Positions 48,037-58,473 of a stretch of DNA of 64,000 nucleotides are shown here, one piece after another. The stretch is taken from positions 62,001 to 126,000 of the forward strand of contig NZ_FNZU01000008.1 in assembly GCF_900109325.1 (NCBI RefSeq), in the 5' to 3' direction. Below the pieces are notes generated by a model, which was not told the origin of the DNA, did not search any database, and worked only from the letters and a program-made list of their open reading frames with translations. A program made the translations under genes and the position numbers. The DNA comes from Alkalibacterium pelagium. Lineage in GTDB: Bacteria > Bacillota > Bacilli > Lactobacillales > Carnobacteriaceae_A. Every line of letters begins with the position of its first letter. The first letter of the stretch is position 1.

Positions 48037-51000
48037 TGGCAACTATTCCATCAAAGCCCGTTGATGCACAATTTACAGACCATCAGTGGCAGGCAATTTA
48101 TGACGAAGGTAAGAATATCCTGGTCTCTGCTTCTGCAGGGTCCGGAAAAACGACCGTCCTTGTGCAGCGAGTCATTGAAAAGATCAAGAACTTTACGGAC
48201 ATCAATGAACTGCTTGTCGTGACGTATACTAATGCCGCAGCAAGAGAAATGAAAGAACGGATCCAGAAAGCCATTCAAAAAGAAATTAACTCTGAAACCG
48301 ATCCTAAGAAAAAGCAGCATCTAGTTCGTCAGATCCCCCTTTTAGGTCATGCCGACATTTCAACCTTGCATTCATTCTGTCTGAAAGTGATAAAACGCTA
48401 CTATTATCTGATCGATTTCGATCCAGTCTTTCGACTACTGACGGACGATACAGAGATTGCTCTCATGAAAGAAGATGTCTGGGAGGAGCTTAGAGAGGAA
48501 CTATACGGAGAAGAAGATACGTTATTTGAAGGGCTAGCTCAGGCTTACTCAAACGACCGCAGTGATGACGGGCTGACTGATCTTATCTTCAAACTTTACG
48601 ATTTTTCGCGGTCCAAGACCGATTCCAAAGCTTGGCTGTCAGACTTGTCCAGTCGATACGATACTGAAGGGGGAGACCTGGCCAGCAGTACCATTTTTCA
48701 GGAATTAGCCAAGCCGGCCATTCTGGATACATTGGACACAGCTAAGGAGCTTCTAAGCGATGCTCATCAGATGAGCAATGGCGATCCGTCCCTAGATAAG
48801 ACGGTTGAACTGCTCGTAAATGATCTGAAGCTGGTCGAGCTGGCTGAGCAGGCGGTCCATGAAGACCGTCTCAACGATGTATACAGTTTACTGAATGGCC
48901 CCATATTCCCTAGATGGAAAAATCCAGGCAAAAATTCACCTGATGAAGTTAAGGAAGCGGCTAAGGAAATGAAAAGCTTCCGAGATAAAGCCAAAGCCTT
49001 CGTCGTTTCCTTGAAAGACAGTTATTTCCTTTTATCACCCGATGAACAGGCAGAAACGATGAGTGCAGTAAAAGGGCTGGTTGAAGAACTGTCTCGTGTG
49101 GCTGTCCTGTTTTACGAACGCTACCAGCAGCACAAAGCAGACAGAAAAGTGCTGGACTTCAATGATCTGGAGCATCTGACCCTGGCCATTCTGATAGACA
49201 CTGCTGAGGGACAGGCTGTACCTTCAGAAGCCTCCAGGCATTACCGCAGACAGTTTGCCGAAGTGATGGTCGATGAGTACCAGGATATCAACCTGATTCA
49301 GGAAACGATTCTGAAATGGCTGACGCGTTCATCTGATGCTATCGGAAATCAGTTCATGGTGGGAGATGTCAAGCAGTCCATCTACTCTTTCAGACTGGCT
49401 GATCCTAGTCTTTTCATTGAGAAATACGAACGATATGAAAAAAGTCAGGATGGGGACCGGATCATATTAGCTGAAAATTTCCGCTCACGTCCGGATGTGC
49501 TTCAGTTTACCAATTTCATTTTTGAACAGCTGATGGACAAAAAAGTGGGCGAACTGGCCTATGATGAGTCGGCTAAACTGATCAACGGGTACACTGCCTT
49601 TCCGGACTCGGATCGCTTCTCTACCGATGTTCTGATATATGAAACGGAAGAAGAGGACGTTGAAGAAGACAATGATTCACTGGAAAGCGATAGTGTTACG
49701 TTTCAGATGAACACGAAGACCAAAGGCGAAATATACATGGTTGCAGATAAAATTCTTGAAATGGTCGCCGCCGGATATGAGGTTTATGATAAAGAGCTGA
49801 AGGACAACCGGCCTGTGCAGTTCAAGGATATTGTGCTTCTTACACCAACCAAGAAAAATAATATTGATATTCAGGATATCTTTAAACAGCTTCAGATTCC
49901 GACAGCTGTCAATGATACGCAGAACTATTTCCAGACCACTGAGATAGCAATCATGATGTCACTGCTTAAGATCATTGATAATCCGAGACAGGATATTCCG
50001 CTTGCTGCAGTTCTGCGTTCACCTATAGTTGGACTGAATGAGGTCGACATGGCACGTATCCGGATTGAAGATAAGCAGGGTACCTATTTTGAAGCGCTGC
50101 TGGCATTTGTCAGTCGGACAAACTGGCAAGACGAACGAAATATTAAACTGCAGGAGAAATTGTCTCAGTTTTATCAGCAACTCGAACACTGGCGGACTCA
50201 GTCAAAACGTAAATCACTGGTCGAACTGATCTGGATGATTTATGAAGACACCGGCTTTCTGCATTATGTTGGAGGTATGAGTTCGGGCAGACAGAGAAAA
50301 GCTAATCTCCATGCACTGTACGAACGAGCAGCTTCATATGAAAAGACATCATTTAAGGGCTTGTTCCAGTTTATCCGATTTATCGAAAAGATGCAGAAAA
50401 AGGATAAAGATTTAGCGGAGCCATCAGCTGTAACTGACGGAGAGGATGCGGTCAGAGTCATGACGATCCATGCCAGTAAAGGACTTGAATTCCCGATCGT
50501 CTTCGTTATGGATATGTCCAAGCGTTTCAACCTGACGGATATTAGAGGATCAACTGTGCTTGATGAAGAATATGGTGTCGGCTCAGAGTATATCGACGTC
50601 ACGAACCGGATCAAAACACCGACTCTGCCGGAAACCGTTCTGAAAATGCAGAAAAAGAACCGGATATTATCTGAACAGATGCGAGTCTTATATGTAGCAT
50701 TAACACGGGCTGAACAGAAACTTTTCCTGGTTGGATCCTATAAGAATAAGGAAACGGCTATCAGCAAATGGAACAAAGTCAGTGGGCATGCTCAAACGGT
50801 TCTGCCGTCAGCGTTGAGGCTGGATTCCCAACATTTCATGGACTGGATCGGTCAATGCCTGATCAGACACCAGAATATGGAATCAGAAAGCGAGATCAAG
50901 TCCCAGAACAGATGGGTCCACACATATGATACGTCGTTTACTGTCTCATTTTACCAGTCTACTGAACTCGAAGAGCATCTGATCAGCTATCAGAATGAAG

Positions 51001-51818
51001 AAAGCAGTAACTGGTATGAGGATTTGAAGCAAGGGAAGATGAGTGAGTCAAATAACGAGTCAGTGAAAGCAGCTGTATCGCAGGCCCTTAGTCTTATGGC
51101 TCATGAGTATCCGTATGAGCTGGCTACTCAGACCACCAGTTATCAGTCCGTGTCGGAGATAAAACGCATGTTTGAAGAACCGGATGATGGGCAGATGGTT
51201 AAAATCGATGTAACCAATCCTCGACAGTCCAACAGGTACGTAGAAGATGAACTGGAGCGCCCTAAGTTTCTTCAGGAGGTATTGAAACCGAGCGGAGCAG
51301 AAATCGGTAAAGCAACTCACCTGGTGCTGCAGGCTATCGACTTGAATGAATCGCTCACTGCTGATGATATTAAAGCTGAGGTAAATAAACTTGCTTCTGA
51401 AAAAGTCATCACTGAAGATATTGCTGAGCTAATACCTGTAGAAAAAATCGACCGATTTTTCCAGACAGATTTCGGTCGCTTTATATTAAGTCATGTCTCG
51501 ACTATGAAAAGAGAAGTCCCGTTTTCACTCCTGCTGGAAGCTAGCGATATTTTCCAGGATATGCAGGCTGTGGACGACAACGTGCTGATTCACGGAATCA
51601 TCGACGGCTATATTGAAGGGGAAGAAGGCCTCATCCTCTTTGACTATAAGACAGACAATGTTGAACGCTTCCAGGATCGAGCTGAAGAGGAAATGCTCAA
51701 GAAATATAGAGGCCAGCTTATGACGTACAAGCAGGCGCTGGAATCGATACTGAGGAAACCTGTACTCGAGACATACTTGATTCTTCTGGATAATGGCCAG
51801 ACGATTCAAGTGGAGTAG
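48036..51818 (+). CDS. rexA: RexA (AddA-type) helicase-nuclease subunit
   Basis: UvrD-type helicase plus nuclease for double-strand break processing. The 1260-residue protein has Walker A SASAGSGKTTVLVQR (about 32-46), motif II VDEYQDIN, motif III VGDVKQSIYSFR, motifs V and VI (TIHASKGLEFPIVFV, LYVALTRAEQKLFLV), and a C-terminal RecB nuclease with HGIIDGYIEGEEG and LFDYKTDN. The ATG overlaps the rexB stop (TAATG), so translation is coupled. Confidence 0.96.
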   Translation: MATIPSKPVDAQFTDHQWQAIYDEGKNILVSASAGSGKTTVLVQRVIEKIKNFTDINELLVVTYTNAAAREMKERIQKAIQKEINSETDPKKKQHLVRQIPLLGHADISTLHSFCLKVIKRYYYLIDFDPVFRLLTDDTEIALMKEDVWEELREELYGEEDTLFEGLAQAYSNDRSDDGLTDLIFKLYDFSRSKTDSKAWLSDLSSRYDTEGGDLASSTIFQELAKPAILDTLDTAKELLSDAHQMSNGDPSLDKTVELLVNDLKLVELAEQAVHEDRLNDVYSLLNGPIFPRWKNPGKNSPDEVKEAAKEMKSFRDKAKAFVVSLKDSYFLLSPDEQAETMSAVKGLVEELSRVAVLFYERYQQHKADRKVLDFNDLEHLTLAILIDTAEGQAVPSEASRHYRRQFAEVMVDEYQDINLIQETILKWLTRSSDAIGNQFMVGDVKQSIYSFRLADPSLFIEKYERYEKSQDGDRIILAENFRSRPDVLQFTNFIFEQLMDKKVGELAYDESAKLINGYTAFPDSDRFSTDVLIYETEEEDVEEDNDSLESDSVTFQMNTKTKGEIYMVADKILEMVAAGYEVYDKELKDNRPVQFKDIVLLTPTKKNNIDIQDIFKQLQIPTAVNDTQNYFQTTEIAIMMSLLKIIDNPRQDIPLAAVLRSPIVGLNEVDMARIRIEDKQGTYFEALLAFVSRTNWQDERNIKLQEKLSQFYQQLEHWRTQSKRKSLVELIWMIYEDTGFLHYVGGMSSGRQRKANLHALYERAASYEKTSFKGLFQFIRFIEKMQKKDKDLAEPSAVTDGEDAVRVMTIHASKGLEFPIVFVMDMSKRFNLTDIRGSTVLDEEYGVGSEYIDVTNRIKTPTLPETVLKMQKKNRILSEQMRVLYVALTRAEQKLFLVGSYKNKETAISKWNKVSGHAQTVLPSALRLDSQHFMDWIGQCLIRHQNMESESEIKSQNRWVHTYDTSFTVSFYQSTELEEHLISYQNEESSNWYEDLKQGKMSESNNESVKAAVSQALSLMAHEYPYELATQTTSYQSVSEIKRMFEEPDDGQMVKIDVTNPRQSNRYVEDELERPKFLQEVLKPSGAEIGKATHLVLQAIDLNESLTADDIKAEVNKLASEKVITEDIAELIPVEKIDRFFQTDFGRFILSHVSTMKREVPFSLLLEASDIFQDMQAVDDNVLIHGIIDGYIEGEEGLILFDYKTDNVERFQDRAEEEMLKKYRGQLMTYKQALESILRKPVLETYLILLDNGQTIQVE

Positions 51819-51839
51819 TGAAGGATTATGACTAAAGGG

Positions 51840-51867
51840 AAAGCAGCTGAATCAGCTGCTTTTTATT
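51840..51867 (+). terminator. rexBA terminator
   Basis: A perfect AAAGCAGCTG/CAGCTGCTTT stem with an AAT loop is followed by TTATT. Confidence 0.85.
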
Positions 51868-51940
51868 ATAGTGTTTTTTAGAGGCACGCGGCTTATACAG
51901 AGTAGACGATAGGAGAAGGTTAATGTGATTGCTTCTTTAC

Positions 51941-52030
51941 GAGACGCAGAAATTCTTTTGAGTGCAGCAGCCTAGTCGATTGCGCCGGAACTCGGTGGAG
52001 ATATTCATCTTATTGCCGGAACTCATACAA
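51941..52030. repeat. Palindromic repeat array B, opposite orientation to array A
   Basis: On the minus strand, GAGTTCCGGCGCAAT (51979-51993) continues to ACTCAA (51958-51963) and GAATTTCTGCGTCT, aligning over about 50 bp with the unit at 25.0 kb. A second copy, GAGTTCCGGCAAT (52012-52024), is followed by GAATATCTCCACC and lacks the central part, so the spacing is 33 bp. There is no coding potential in 51868-52047. Confidence 0.6.
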
Positions 52031-52047
52031 CCAATAAAGCTTACTCA

Positions 52048-52098
52048 TAAAAAAACCTCCCGAAGTCGTTCATATTCGAACAACAACGAGAGGTTTTT
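52048..52098 (-). terminator. Terminator of the envelope operon
   Basis: On the minus strand, an AAAAACCTC/GAGGTTTTT outer stem with an inner GTTC/GAAC stem ends in TTTTTTTAT after the DUF4015 gene. Confidence 0.8.
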
Positions 52099-52112
52099 CA
52101 ATTTTTCATCTC

Positions 52113-53354
52113 TTAATCAAAACTGTAGGTAGCACCCTCAGAATATCGGTTGCCGGCATTCCATAATAGGAATTCATTCACACCATGTTCGTTCAAGGCA
52201 CGGACCTGTTCGCTGACTTCTTCAGCGCCATAATTCATATACCATCCTGAGCCTAGATAAGAAGCTGTAAAGTCCTGAATCCAAGGACGGGAGATAGGAG
52301 CCTGGTCACCCAGGTTGTCAAGGATTTCGTTTTCGAGTTCCATGTAGTTTGCGATGACATTATACGGCTCAAGATCTGGGCGCTCAATACCTAATGATCC
52401 TGCACCCCAGTGACTAGGGTAAATCATCGAAGAAATCACGTCGACGTTTTCAGAAATTCTTGAAAAGTTCTGACCGATTCCAGGTGTTTCTTCTCGTGTT
52501 GCTGCATAGCCGAAGATATCAACAGATACATCGACATCATAAGGCTGAAGCTCACGACGAGCGTATGCTACAAATTCAGTTACAGCATCGACACGCTGCT
52601 TGACATTATCCAAATCACTTTCTTCATAGTCGCCACGAGAATAGTTCAGGTCTTCATCACGGTATTCGAATCCTTCAGGGAAGCGGACATAGTCGAACTG
52701 AATGTCTTTAAATCCAAGCTTCGCTGCCTGACGGGCTACTTCAACATTGTATTCCCAGACTTCTCGTTCATATGGATTGACGAAGCTTTCGCCGCGTCGA
52801 TTGGCCCATACTGACCCGTCATCCTCAGTAAATGACAAATCAGGACGTTCGTTGGCTAATCTGGAATCTTTAAATACAACAATACGTGCAATCGGATAAA
52901 TATCATTTTCTTCTAAATGCTCCATCAGCGGTTCGGCTTCAACAATATTATTTGTAAACTGGTTGATATAGTCATGTTCGGATTCGATCGGCATGACAAT
53001 GTCACCATAATCGTCTTTAACATCAATGACCATACTGTTAAGTTCTGTTGTGTTGAGCAGTTCGGTCAGGGATTCCAGTCTGGATCCGCCTGCAGAATGT
53101 GCAGTAACAAAAATGCCTTTTACGCCGTCTTCTGGATAGTCAATGTTTACTCCGCTGTCAAATTTAAACTGTTGGGGGAAACTTTCCGGTACAGAAAGTA
53201 GAGGCTCCTGCGTATAGTTCAAGTAAGCAGTCTCGATGTCTTCCGGTTGCTCAACTGTATCTTCCTCATCCGCTGAAACAACTGAAGGGAAAAGTGAAGC
53301 GACTGCTAGTGCAGCTGCAGAATAAAATAACTGTTTTTTTGTAGTCTGTTTCAT
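52113..53354 (-). CDS. Secreted DUF4015 (putative glycoside hydrolase) protein
   Basis: The 413-residue protein has an N-terminal signal peptide (KKQLFYSAAALAVASLFPSVVSA, cleavage near residue 28). The rest is one TIM-barrel-like domain with FVTAHSAGG, VIDVKDDYGDI, PIARIVVFKDSRLA and DIQFDYVRFPEG, the blocks of the DUF4015 putative glycoside hydrolase family. Conserved Asp and Glu residues (VKDD, FDYVRFPEG) could be catalytic. The substrate is probably a wall or exopolysaccharide; this is inference. It is the last gene of a three-gene operon, starting one base inside the deacetylase stop. Confidence 0.82.
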   Translation of the reverse strand: MKQTTKKQLFYSAAALAVASLFPSVVSADEEDTVEQPEDIETAYLNYTQEPLLSVPESFPQQFKFDSGVNIDYPEDGVKGIFVTAHSAGGSRLESLTELLNTTELNSMVIDVKDDYGDIVMPIESEHDYINQFTNNIVEAEPLMEHLEENDIYPIARIVVFKDSRLANERPDLSFTEDDGSVWANRRGESFVNPYEREVWEYNVEVARQAAKLGFKDIQFDYVRFPEGFEYRDEDLNYSRGDYEESDLDNVKQRVDAVTEFVAYARRELQPYDVDVSVDIFGYAATREETPGIGQNFSRISENVDVISSMIYPSHWGAGSLGIERPDLEPYNVIANYMELENEILDNLGDQAPISRPWIQDFTASYLGSGWYMNYGAEEVSEQVRALNEHGVNEFLLWNAGNRYSEGATYSFD

Positions 53355-54244
53355 TAATCTGTTTCCTCGCTTTCTGATTGTTCAGGAGTAACGGACCGGA
53401 TCAGGTCAGGATCAACAAGTTCATACTCTTTTTCACGTAATCCTTCAATGATTTGAGGTGTGGCTTCAAGGGTCCAGCTACGGTCATGCATAAGCAGATT
53501 GGCTCCTGGTCTGAGCAGTTCAGTATTGACCATGATATCAGCCAGCGGCTCAGCTTCCATATATCCGGATTCCCAGTCATAACCATAGGTCCAGTTCATA
53601 AGGACCATGCCGTCTTCTTTAACCAGTTCCTTGACATGATCAGTGTTCTGACCGAAGGGTGCTCTGAAGAAGCGGGGACGCTCTCCGATGATTTCTTCAA
53701 TCAGGTCACTTGTCTTCATAATTTCTTCAGTTTGTTCCTCTTCACTCAAGGAAGGAAGACTCTGATGGGTATGCGTATGGTTCCCAATGGCAAACCCCAT
53801 CTCGTGAATTTCTCTTAGCATAGCCTGACCTTCTTCACTTTCGATAAACATGCCGTTAACGAAGAAAATCGCAGGCGCGTCGTTTTCTACAAGCACTTCA
53901 GCAATGTCCACGGCGTAATTATCCGGTGCATCATCATAAGTAAGGAGGGCGACACGTTCATTTGCTTCTTCGCCTTCGATCACTTGAATTGTAGCTATGT
54001 CATTTTCGTTGACTTCGTAAAGATATGAAGACTCTTCAGGTTCATCTATTAACTCGTCTTCATCATCTGTGTCTTCATTAGTGTCGTTATCTTCATTCAT
54101 ATCGGCCGAACCTTCACTCGTATCATCGGAATTGTCTTCAATGGGCTCTGTCTGCTCATCTGTATCGTATTCTGCATCTGAGGTATCACAGGCAGTCAAT
54201 ATAAGAGATGAGGCTAAAAATAGAGTAGCTAATGTTCGTTTCAT
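53354..54244 (-). CDS. Polysaccharide deacetylase lipoprotein (NodB domain)
   Basis: The 296-residue protein has a lipobox LILTAC, then a 55-residue extremely acidic tether (about 20-75), then a NodB deacetylase domain. The motifs are TYDDAPD (catalytic/metal Asp pair), HTHTHQSL (metal His) and RAPFGQ. It probably removes acetyl groups from peptidoglycan or a surface glycan outside the membrane. ATG 54244, 9 nt after AAGGAG, is chosen over ATG 54265 because the latter places seven extra residues before the signal peptide. It is the middle gene of the YkyA-deacetylase-DUF4015 operon. Confidence 0.87.
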   Translation of the reverse strand: MKRTLATLFLASSLILTACDTSDAEYDTDEQTEPIEDNSDDTSEGSADMNEDNDTNEDTDDEDELIDEPEESSYLYEVNENDIATIQVIEGEEANERVALLTYDDAPDNYAVDIAEVLVENDAPAIFFVNGMFIESEEGQAMLREIHEMGFAIGNHTHTHQSLPSLSEEEQTEEIMKTSDLIEEIIGERPRFFRAPFGQNTDHVKELVKEDGMVLMNWTYGYDWESGYMEAEPLADIMVNTELLRPGANLLMHDRSWTLEATPQIIEGLREKEYELVDPDLIRSVTPEQSESEETD

Positions 54245-54257
54245 AGTCTTCTTCTCC

Positions 54258-54905
54258 TTATTCATCCTCAGTCAATTGGTTATCAATAGATGTCTGCAGC
54301 TGGTCTAAACTTTCACCAAAGTCTACCAGTGTCTCGTCAAGTACGAGCAGGTATTCTCTAAGTTCGTCACGTTCGTCATTAATTGATTGAATGCCGTCGA
54401 CGAAGTCTTCATAAGTCGCGCCATTTTCAGATAAACTGACGAAATAGTTGTCCTGTGAAGAGAGGGTAGCCTGGTAATTTTCTCTATACTGGCTGAGCTG
54501 ATCAGTAAAAGTATCGACGTCAGACATAACTGCATCGATTTCTGATTGATCCAGCAGTTCACCTTCATAAGTATCGAGCGTTGACTGGTGTTCGCTCATT
54601 TCTTCTTCATGTGCTGCTATGTTTTCCAGCACAGCTTCTCTGGATTCAATATTTTCGAATACCGGGGAAGAGCCATCACCTAAAGTAGTTAATTCATCAT
54701 CCGATTCAAGTGTTTCACTGAAGCTATTCTGCAGATCAGTTTCCAGATCATATAAATGATTCAGTTCATCCGCAGTCTCTGTTCTTAATCGGTCCAGTTC
54801 CTGTGTGGCCTCCTGCATATCTTCTAAGTTCTCTCCATCATCGCACCCAGCTAAAAGTAAGGCCGTTGAGCTGACTGCTAAGTATGTCCATCGCTTTCGA
54901 ATCAT
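54258..54905 (-). CDS. YkyA-type cell-wall lipoprotein
   Basis: The 215-residue lipoprotein has lipobox LLLAGC and then an almost wholly alpha-helical, acidic, coiled-coil body, which fits the YkyA family (putative cell-wall binding lipoprotein). The ATG at 54905 has AAAGGAGAT 6 nt upstream. It is the first gene of the envelope operon, and the deacetylase start follows 13 nt after its stop. Its function is unknown; pairing with deacetylase and glycosidase-like genes suggests wall modification. Confidence 0.75.
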   Translation of the reverse strand: MIRKRWTYLAVSSTALLLAGCDDGENLEDMQEATQELDRLRTETADELNHLYDLETDLQNSFSETLESDDELTTLGDGSSPVFENIESREAVLENIAAHEEEMSEHQSTLDTYEGELLDQSEIDAVMSDVDTFTDQLSQYRENYQATLSSQDNYFVSLSENGATYEDFVDGIQSINDERDELREYLLVLDETLVDFGESLDQLQTSIDNQLTEDE

Positions 54906-55111
54906 GTAGTGATCTCCTTTGTGGTTTATATATAAACTGTTACTTTTCGAGTATATCAGACTTCTTTATCTAATTAAACTATGATGGGTGTAATCGAGTT
55001 ATTTTGTTTCTTTGATGAAGTAAGGGATTGAGAGAATCTTTCAGTAAAGGTAGGTTTCATCGCAAAAATATTGTACAATATGAGAGAGTCTACTAAAGAA
55101 AAGAGGATTTT

Positions 55112-55582
55112 ATGATACTTTATTACACTTTGGCAGTTCTGATCATCGGACTGGACCAACTAACCAAGTATTTGACTGTTTCAACTATTCCATATAGAGA
55201 AACAATAGAATGGATACCAAATGTCCTGTCGTTTACTCATCATCGCAATACGGGAGCAGCCTGGAGTATACTTGAGGGCCAGATGCTGTTCTTTTACATC
55301 GTTACGGTTGTCGTTGTAGGTGTCGTCATTTATTATCTGCATACGTTAGGCAAGCAAGATATACTTATCGGCTTATCGCTCAGTATAATACTTGGAGGCG
55401 CAATTGGAAATTTCATCGACCGACTGATTCACCAGTATGTTGTTGATATGATCAAACTTGACTTCATCAATTTTCCGATCTTTAATATAGCAGATATTGC
55501 TTTATCGGTAGGAGTTGGACTGATGATCGTTTACCTTGTTATAGACGAGATTAGAAATCACAAGAAGAAAGTTGGACAATAG
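55112..55582 (+). CDS. lspA: Lipoprotein signal peptidase (SPase II)
   Basis: Membrane aspartyl protease that cleaves prolipoproteins after lipidation. The 156-residue protein has four membrane segments and the two catalytic Asp motifs GNFIDRL and FNIADIALS. The ATG has AAGAGGA upstream. It would process the lipoproteins encoded at 19.3 and 53-55 kb. It forms a unit with rluD and pyrR. Confidence 0.97.
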   Translation: MILYYTLAVLIIGLDQLTKYLTVSTIPYRETIEWIPNVLSFTHHRNTGAAWSILEGQMLFFYIVTVVVVGVVIYYLHTLGKQDILIGLSLSIILGGAIGNFIDRLIHQYVVDMIKLDFINFPIFNIADIALSVGVGLMIVYLVIDEIRNHKKKVGQ

Positions 55583-55583
55583 A

Positions 55584-57052
<1,469 letters not shown>

Positions 57053-57059
57053 AAAAAGA

Positions 57060-57104
57060 GAGAAGCCGTCTACAGCTGTATCAGCTGGAGATGGCTTCTC
57101 TTTT
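57060..57104 (+). terminator. lspA-rluD-pyrR terminator
   Basis: A GAGAAGCC/GGCTTCTC stem with inner CAGCTG/CAGCTG is followed by TTTTAT. Confidence 0.85.
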
Positions 57105-57147
57105 ATATAGAAACAGAGGAATATGCAAGATAAAGGTTTAAACTGGA

Positions 57148-57966
57148 TCAGTCTGTTACTTCAATGGCATGGACATAAATTCTTCCCTCATTAACTGTAT
57201 AGTTACAGGATATCAAAGTCAGCAGTTTCTCATCACCAGTGAAGGATATGTCTTTATCATACAAAGATAGATCAGACAATTCACTCACGTAATCACTTAG
57301 CTCAGGGTTGAGGAACGACTCATTGATGAAATATGGGTCTGCCGGGGCAATGTGAACTGAAAATACTTCATATCTTCGTTCAGCAAACAGATCTTCAAGA
57401 ACGATTGTCTGATCTGAATAGAAAAATTCTTCAGACAGGAAATGTTCAAGGTCCGCAAACATATGACCGTTTGGCGTGTAGTGCCCATATAAAATTGTAT
57501 GCTGATCATAGCCCATACCTAAATTGCGGTAATCCATAAAAATCGATCCGAATGGGTGGCTGTCCTTATAAAAATCATGTTCAAGATAAAACTCATTGTC
57601 CCGTCCTTTAACTACTGGATAGTCGATTGCTGTGTTTGAGATGGACAACCAGCCTGTGAAATCAGGATTAATGGAGATGTAATCTGAAAATGAATTAGGA
57701 GCAAACTCATAAAGTAAAGGTTCTGTCTCAAGAAGGGGAGAGGACGCATCGATTTCTTCTGCTTCAATTTGGTTGGGATCCTCTATCTGTTCACTTCCAT
57801 CAGTCATCATTGTCTCAGTAGAAGCCTGATTTGTGTCTATTGCTTCCATTTGTGAAAGGGAAGGGACTTGAGCGGGATTGGATTGTATATAGTAAGTTCT
57901 GATGGCAGAGAAAGCCTGGAAAAAAAAGGCAATCGCCAGAACTGAAAGAATCAGTTTCTTTTTCAT
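57148..57966 (-). CDS. srtB: Class B sortase
   Basis: Membrane-anchored transpeptidase that attaches sorting-signal proteins to the cell wall or polymerises them. The 272-residue protein has an N-terminal signal-anchor (about 4-22), an acidic linker of about 65 residues, and a SrtB-type domain starting NPDFTGWLSI with the class marker DYPVVKGRDNEFYLEHDF. The catalytic triad is His162 (LYGHYTPNG), Cys254 (LISCNY) and Arg262 (GRIYVHA). The ATG has TAGGAGTG 6 nt upstream. It is divergent from the fasciclin gene, which encodes a VPQTG signal, so that protein is the likely substrate. No pilin genes or NEAT/heme genes are near, unlike classical srtB loci. Confidence 0.92.
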   Translation of the reverse strand: MKKKLILSVLAIAFFFQAFSAIRTYYIQSNPAQVPSLSQMEAIDTNQASTETMMTDGSEQIEDPNQIEAEEIDASSPLLETEPLLYEFAPNSFSDYISINPDFTGWLSISNTAIDYPVVKGRDNEFYLEHDFYKDSHPFGSIFMDYRNLGMGYDQHTILYGHYTPNGHMFADLEHFLSEEFFYSDQTIVLEDLFAERRYEVFSVHIAPADPYFINESFLNPELSDYVSELSDLSLYDKDISFTGDEKLLTLISCNYTVNEGRIYVHAIEVTD

Positions 57967-58010
57967 AAAAACACTCCTAATAGAGAGGGTTAAAATAGTT
58001 AAAAAATAAA

Positions 58011-58040
58011 AACCGTTATTTTATGAATTCATTATATTCC
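58011..58040 (+). repeat. Decayed copy R0 of the promoter repeat
   Basis: GTTATTTTATG (58015-58025) then CATTATATTCC aligns with copy R3, but the -35 hexamer is lost (TAAAAA). A further weak copy may lie at about 58088-58122 (GTGAGA, then AATATTACAG). Both are just upstream of the sortase start on the other strand. Confidence 0.45.
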
Positions 58041-58209
58041 AGAGGCTGAAAGAATGCAATTCAAGTGCTCCTGAATTTTTTATTTCAGTGAGAAGCTTTA
58101 TTTGCCCTAATAATATTACAGATATGCTATTACTTGTACACAATTGATTTGGACATCACATTCAGAAGTTATCTTCATAAAAAAGTCACGAATTCATAGG
58201 AGTTTAAAA

Positions 58210-58250
58210 TTGACATTGTTATTTTAAAGGTATAATATTCCTAGTGTAAG
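58210..58250 (+). promoter_or_regulatory. Promoter repeat R1 upstream of the fasciclin gene
   Basis: TTGACA (58210-58215), a 17-bp spacer beginning TTGTTATTTTA, then TAATAT (58233-58238) and CCTAGTGTAAG. It shares spacer and downstream bases with R2 and R3. Confidence 0.65.
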
Positions 58251-58309
58251 CTTGGTTGAGCTATTCTCATTCAGATAAACAGACAATAAAAAACTTCGAA
58301 TTCGAAATG

Positions 58310-58421
58310 CTTATAAATTGACTTTGTTATTTAACAGGTATATCATACGAGTTGTAAAAGAGTTTGAACCGTTTACACTCGTATGATCTGCATGTAATCT
58401 AAATTAAGTTCAATTTATAAG
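58310..58421. repeat. 112-bp imperfect palindrome around promoter repeat R2
   Basis: The ends are a perfect 12-bp inverted repeat CTTATAAATTGA (58310-58321) and TCAATTTATAAG (58410-58421). The inner arms ATCATACGAG-t-TGTAAA (58342-58358) and TTTACA-CTCGTATGAT (58372-58387) pair over 16 bp around a 13-nt loop. The 20-22 bp between outer and inner arms do not match well. The left half holds the -35 and -10 of R2. Confidence 0.75.
58318..58360 (+). promoter_or_regulatory. Promoter repeat R2 upstream of the fasciclin gene
   Basis: TTGACT (58318-58323), a 17-bp spacer beginning TTGTTATTTAA, then TATCAT (58341-58346) and ACGAGTTGTAA. It forms the left arm of the 112-bp palindrome. Confidence 0.65.
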
Positions 58422-58430
58422 TGTTTTAAA

Positions 58431-58473
58431 ATGACTTTGTTATTTTATGTGTTTATTATTCTGGGTGTAGAAT
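58431..58473 (+). promoter_or_regulatory. Promoter repeat R3 upstream of the fasciclin gene
   Basis: ATGACT (58431-58436), a 17-bp spacer beginning TTGTTATTTTA, then TATTAT (58454-58459) and TCTGGGTGTAG. It is the copy closest to the start codon (47 bp after R3). Confidence 0.6.
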
